From assembly GCA_936450465.1 (NCBI GenBank), contig OW388291.1, forward strand, positions 74,058,436 through 74,122,435: DNA of 64,000 nt, given 5' to 3'. The notes under the pieces are model-generated. The model searched no databases and had not been told where the DNA came from. It worked only from the letters and a program-made list of their open reading frames with translations. The stretch is from Gibbula magus (lineage: Eukaryota; Mollusca; Gastropoda; Trochida; Trochidae). Positions 58,991 through 64,000 of this stretch are shown here, piece by piece; position 1 is the stretch's first letter; the number at the start of each line of letters is the position of its first letter. Made by a program: the position numbers and the translations under genes.

Positions 58991-61970
58991 TGTGAACTTT
59001 GGAACCATAGTGTTTTAAAATTTCAAAGTGGAGGTTTCATCCAGTAATACTTTAGGAGCATTCTATAAGAATTGAAAGAACATGACTATATTTGAGTATT
59101 TTGAGAAATTTAAAACTAATTATATACAGATGCATGGTTGTTGCTAACAGTGAGTATGTCTATTATAAAAAAAAAACAATTTAATGACTTGTCTTTCAAA
59201 ATATTGTTGTTTAATAAATCTACAATGTTGTTACACATTGTTGAATAGAATCATACGTTTTCGAATGATCAAAATGTATATCTCATAAGACCAAGTAAAA
59301 CTTATGAAGTCTAAGTGGCAGCAATGATACACAGTGATACTAATTGATACACAGTGATACAAATTGATACACCTGCAATTTAGCTTAATTAAGATTGAAT
59401 AATTAGTGAAATACTAAACTCTCTTTATATGAAAATTAAAATGAATGAACCATTGCCTTCATTTTCTAAACAATGGCATTACATGGGACATCATTTCATA
59501 TTCTTGATGTAGAAACTGTAGACAGTGAACTATGTCATTGTTAGAAGGGAAGGGTTGTGTTCTTGAGGTAATGAAATATTACTGTACATACTCTTCTGGG
59601 TGGAGCATGTGTTTGAAAGTACATGTATTTTGACAGAACCAACCTTTTCAATATTGCGATAATGAACCTGAGTCACTAGACAATTCCTTAGAGAAATGTG
59701 GTGTTTATCAAAGTAATCAAAAAGCATGTTTTGTCCATTTGCTCCATAATGTCTTTTAAATCTACACGGACATCCGGCAACTTCAACAATCACTGTTGCT
59801 CTGAACAAACATACAGCAATTATACACTTGGGGCTTCTTTCACTAAACAATCTTTACTTAGCTAGGTTAACCTTAACTTCTATTCTTTAGCATTGTACAT
59901 TCAGGTAACCTCATTGACTTTCAATCAAAGAGCTTTGAGGTAGATGGCCTTGACCTTCAGTAACACTACCCTAGATCAGATCGGCCCTTTAAATCTGTGA
60001 TGACAAAACTTCAATGGCTAAATTCATCAGTTTATGATGCCAGATACCAAATTTTATTTGCTACAATCAATGTTTGTTGTTTGAAGCATTCCCCAATCTT
60101 TTATGACAAAACATCAGCAAGGAGAATTATTATTTTTCTATACATTAGTTGATTATTTAAGACTGATGAATCTACCTTAATGAAGAAAACGAGACACCCA
60201 AATTAATCTGTTTTCTTCTTTTCTTTCCTTTTCTTTGTCTTCAGCCAAAAGTTTGGAGTATTCTCCAATCTCTGGGGACATAACAGCAGGCAGAAAAATC
60301 TTGTGCTATATACCCTGCCATATACCAACCTCTAGTCTCGTCCAATGGGTTCTCATCTGCTGAGTGGTCCCCAATCTTTGGTGACATAACCCACCTTCAG
60401 CCGGGAGTGGGTTAAAGTATAATTCTTCTGTACACACATAGAAAGCAGAACAGAGATGAACAGATAGGAATGCATTCATCTGTCATGAACACATCACTCT
60501 TAGTAATAGATATCTGGATGATAGAAATACACTGTTTACAAGAGTGATCAAAAAGCATGTTTCATCCATTTGCTCAAGTTTTAGTGTTTGTCTTGTATTG
60601 ACAACAGTTCAATCTTTGTTCTCTCGAGCCTCACCTTCAACCAGTTTGAGGTGAAATCATTTTTTGAGCCTTGAACTCCTGATACAGATTTTTGAAAAAA
60701 AGATTTACAATTTAATGCAGTTATTTCTAATTTATCTAACCTTGTAGACCGTTATGAAATATGCTTTCAAAATATGATTCACTTGTATTGGAATTAATTC
60801 TCATACAAGTAAATGATTTGAATAGGTTTCCATCTTTGTGTATATTCATAGCAATTCAATAGGCATATGAAAAGTTGAATAGATAATTTTTAAAGAAATA
60901 TGTCAAGATACCTTTTTCCCATTCTAATATAAAAAGAAACACGTGGAGTATAATGTATTGAACAGTGAGTACGTTATGCATACACACGTTCAAGAAAACT
61001 CTCTTGAACATAAAAAATTCAAATTAAATTACGAAATATTTCCTTGTGAATGAAAGGTGAAACTTTGATCACATGTACACGGCTACACATGAGTCGTAAA
61101 GTTCATGTCATCTTGACCCTGAAGTGCTGAAATTGATGTGTTGTGTCACTTTTGATTCTTTCATTTCAACAAATACTTGTAAAGCAATTAAACAGAGTCA
61201 GGTTATTGGACTTCAGAGGCAAATCCTTTTCACGTTATGGACGCCATTTTTAAAAGGACAGCTTTCACGCATCAAAACCCACTGTGGTCTTTTAAAGGCC
61301 CCTCTCCAATACAGGGGAGTTTGCTTGATTTATTCGTTCTTCAAAGTGGCAATTGTGGTTGCCGCAGAATCGGAGAAGAATAGGTTATATGATATTGTGG
61401 TTTAGCTCAATGGTCCAAAGAAATGACCAGGCAAAAAGCTGACCAAATCCCCTTTAACATCAATCACATTGAAATTGACATCTTACGGAATGTATCTCAG
61501 AAATATACAAAGAGAGATTTGTATTGTCAATGCTTTTGTTGGTGGTCAGCACCATTGTAAACACATAAATCCACATTACAAATATGCTTTTGAATCCAAG
61601 TATATGTTTTATGGTAATTTCATGTTAGATTATATTGTACCATCATAATATTCCACAAGTAACTTATAGAATGTAATCAAAACATTTAATTTAAAATTCA
61701 ATAAAATATATACATACATGTACCTTAAATTCTTAGTGATGCACTTTGTAATTCATTTAACTAATAGATAGGAAGGTGTCATAAATCTAAGGTCATAATT
61801 GGAATATTAACAAAGTCTGTTTAAAAATGAAATTCAGAAGCAATCGATCATTCTTAAATTGCTTAAAAGTGTCACCAGCATACGATCTATATACAGACAT
61901 ACGTGATATGCATTTATACATACAAAGTAAATAGTCACCAATGAACAACTTCAAGAAAATAGTATTTTAG
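58991..61970. other. Non-coding, no convincing gene
   Basis: Contains a short 20-bp repeat (TGATACACAGTGATAC-type, 59327-59372). Frames at 59530-59850 (minus) and 61124-61405 (plus) lack motifs. A GC-richer patch lies at 61240-61400. Confidence 0.5.
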
Positions 61971-62048
61971 ATACAAAATCTAAAAATACATATGTTTATA
62001 AACTTACAGATAAAATCTAAAAATACAAAGAATTATAAACTTACAGAT
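61971..62048 (+). repeat. Two-copy tandem repeat of about 37 bp
   Basis: AAAATCTAAAAATACA followed after 5-10 bases by TTATAAACTTACAGATA occurs twice in succession, at about 61974 and 62011. Confidence 0.8.
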
Positions 62049-62577
62049 ATATTTTATTTCGTAAGTTTACGTTCTGACATCGTGTTTGTGTAAGGTCTAC
62101 TTCTGAGCACGGAGCCCATCTGACTGCAGCGGAATCTCGCCTCAATACCTATACACTCTAGCTTCAGATCATCAAACACGTGGGGAAGGGCCCATTCTAC
62201 TTGCTTCTCATTGGTCAAGATTTTTAAGTCCTTCATTCTGATTGGCTCAAAGTTGAACACACTGTTTGTGGGTGTAAGCAGTTAGGGCTTTGGTGTGATA
62301 CGTCCTTAAGTAGTATTGACCAGTTTTCATTGAAGAGCCTGAAAAACTTGATAAACATAGTCACATAGAAATCTGCCTTACGCTGCAGTGTTCGTGCAAA
62401 TTTATCATACTCGTTTCCGGTCATTTTGATCACCTGAAGTAGGGTGGCTTGTTTGCTTGACGCACACTCAATGCGAGATCTTTTGTAGCTATGACTAGAG
62501 GCCAAGTTGACTATAATTCTCCCCTGTGCCATAGATAGTGATAAAATGACTACCTCAGTCCCACATGCTGAAAACTT
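62045..62577 (-). CDS. Candidate 3'-terminal coding exon(s), unidentified protein, with a frame break
   Basis: On the minus strand an acceptor-like TTCAAGTTTTCAG (about 62578-62590) precedes a frame open to 62236. It contains AQGRIIVNLASSHSYKRSRI and DFYVTMFIKFFRLFNENW. A second frame (62260 to 62054) continues with FEPIRMKDLKILTNEKQVEW and ends MSERKLTK-stop. AATAAA overlaps that stop, as in a compact 3' end. The two frames overlap by about 35 nt, so either a one-base indel has broken one gene or a splice joins them. GC content is above the surroundings and the amino-acid composition looks real. I do not recognise the protein. It could be the end of a gene extending beyond 62.6 kb, or a pseudogene. 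Confidence 0.45.
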
Positions 62578-62590
62578 GAACAATTTGGTT

Positions 62591-63203
62591 TTGTATTTCT
62601 ATGTCCATGCATGAAAAGTTTAACAATTTGTTTTTATATTTCATTATGAATGTATGTTAATTTGATCAATTTGATTTTTGTATCAGAAGTTTCACATTTT
62701 AATGTTTGTATTTCACTATCAATGCATTGGATCATTTGTGAAAGGTTTAATTTTTTTTATAAAGTTATAAATATTAATAAGCGTATTTTTGTGAGCCATC
62801 AGTTAGAGAATGAGGCAAACTGAAGATCAGGCTATACCGGTTCAACATTGATTTGTTTACAATCTGCTGATACTTATTGATCAATTTAGTTTTAATGATC
62901 TTTCATTATTTCTACAACTAAAGTGTTTCAAGTCTAGTCAATGTCAGTTTGTGTTAAATCATGGTAAACTTGTTAGTGGAACCTATATCCTGTAATCATC
63001 TGTGAACAAATTTAGCTTTATAAATAGCTCACTATTACTATACTATGTTATGAATTAACTAATTATACATTGTAATCATACATTATAATAACAATTGATG
63101 ATAAATTAATCTAAATATACCATATAAACATAAATGTGATATATATTCAAATATTTAATCTTCAGACTGATTTGAAAGGAGATAACAGACTATGATAGTA
63201 AAC
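62591..63203. other. Non-coding, no gene seen
   Basis: Starts with imperfect repeats of GAACAATTTGGTTTTGTATTTC-like phrases (62578-62720). If the minus-strand exon is real, this would be its upstream intron. The remainder is AT-rich. Confidence 0.45.
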
Positions 63204-63425
63204 GTTCTGTAACATATTTTAGTCCAAAAAGGTGAAACTAAACATTCTGTAGCTTTAGTCCATAAAGGTGAACTAAACCTTCTGTACGTAACAATCGTCC
63301 ATAAAGGTGAAACTAAACATTCTGTACGCAACAATCGTCCATAAAGGTGAACTAAACCTTCTGTACGTAACAATCGTCCATAAAGGTGAAACTCCTAGTT
63401 TTGTAGCACTCGTCCATAAAGGTGT
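63204..63425 (+). repeat. 36-40 bp tandem repeat, about 5.5 copies
   Basis: CGTCCATAAAGGTGAAACTA followed by AACATTCTGTACGCAACAAT. GTCCA positions are 63222, 63258, 63297, 63337, 63376 and 63412. Units with GAACTAAACCTTC and GAAACTAAACATTC alternate. The minus frame across it is an artefact. Confidence 0.92.
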
Positions 63426-64000
63426 AACTAGTATGTAACTAGTAAATGTTTTACAGTTTACAGAAGTGTATCAAAACTGCAAATATAACTTGTCATTTAA
63501 GGCTTTCAATGTGACAATATGCCTGAAGACATTTCAGCCGCAGTACGTTTCATTTCTTCGCTCCCAGCATAGATACTGTATCTGAGAACGATCGTCAGAT
63601 ATTCAATAAAATACTTTTCTCCTAGTGCCTCGTAATTCATCATTGTTGGGCATCATCAGTTGATGTATCCCCGTGAGCTACGACCATCCTTTGAAGATTT
63701 TTGTGTCGTCAAGGTCAAGGTTGAATTAAATAACTGGACGATAAAGATAAAATCTGTCTAAACGGATGTTTCTATAATGGGGTTAACTTAGTTATTGCCT
63801 TGTATATCTTTAATGCATGCTTCGGAGTTGGGAGTGTCTCATTGATAAAATAATTGTGAAATTAATTTAATTTTTTCCTGTTTGTGACAGATTTTTTCCG
63901 TTCAATTAATCTGTTGTGCTGATTTAATGTATACAACTCTGTCATACAAATTCATTTCATTAATGCGTTTGAATGAGTGTACATGTGTAGAAATAATTAA
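63426..64000. other. Non-coding, no gene seen
   Basis: AT-rich sequence to the window edge. Nothing recognised. Confidence 0.55.

Noticed and set aside
63155..63373. Minus frame with repeated Leu-Trp-Thr motifs
   Set aside because: Translation of the 36-40 bp tandem repeat.

Overview
This looks like animal nuclear DNA: AT-rich, CpG-poor, almost gene-free, and full of short decayed transposable elements and minisatellites. One intact tRNA-derived SINE (54494-54807) ends in a motif around TTTAACGCCGCTTTC followed by GTGA/CACT repeats. Two more tails of the same kind occur at 23890 and 32580. I associate this SINE tail, and the foldback repeats carrying ACGTTTCGGTATAGATCC, with marine molluscs, probably a gastropod such as abalone. 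That assignment is from memory and was not searched.

Layout. 1-8 kb: non-coding sequence with a near-perfect foldback element (1505-1702) and AT-rich low-complexity sequence (4.3-4.9 kb). 8.2-9.0 kb: a large GGTGA-type low-complexity array, then a TTAA-flanked MITE. 10.8-16.1 kb: a half foldback, a tRNA-like repeat, a second TTAA MITE family, a 63-68 bp minisatellite, a tiny TA-flanked MITE and a 53 bp minisatellite. 16-22 kb: mostly featureless. 22.6-28.4 kb: an interspersed repeat, a MITE with a nested SINE tail, a 36 bp tandem array, a second copy of the first MITE family and a foldback. 29.2-31.1 kb: a purine-skewed tract that could be decayed coding sequence. 31.2-32.3 kb: an element with five 145 bp internal repeats, sitting inside a 33 bp tandem array. 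35-37.3 kb: an inverted repeat, degenerate tandem repeats and a short-loop G-quadruplex motif. 39.5-41.2 kb: the one clearly recognisable protein gene, a Mutator-like (MULE) transposase in an element with iterated GTGACTTTTTTTCC terminal repeats. 42.4-43.8 kb: a piggyBac-like element with TTAA|CCCTTA ends and CpG-rich sequence. 45.6-50.9 kb: old repeats, a MITE nested in a tRNA-like repeat, and another MITE copy. 52-59 kb: non-coding, with the full SINE, a 30 bp minisatellite and a GC-richer, cis-regulatory-looking stretch. 62.0-62.6 kb: a candidate 3'-terminal coding exon on the minus strand. 63.2-63.4 kb: a last minisatellite.

No operon-like organisation, CRISPR, rRNA or functional tRNA gene is visible. 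Nothing supports a multi-gene system. The biology on show is transposon ecology: at least three TTAA-targeting MITE families, a decayed MULE, a piggyBac-like element, SINE retroposition with target-site duplications, and nested insertions that allow relative dating. The window is best read as an intergenic region or a very large intron.
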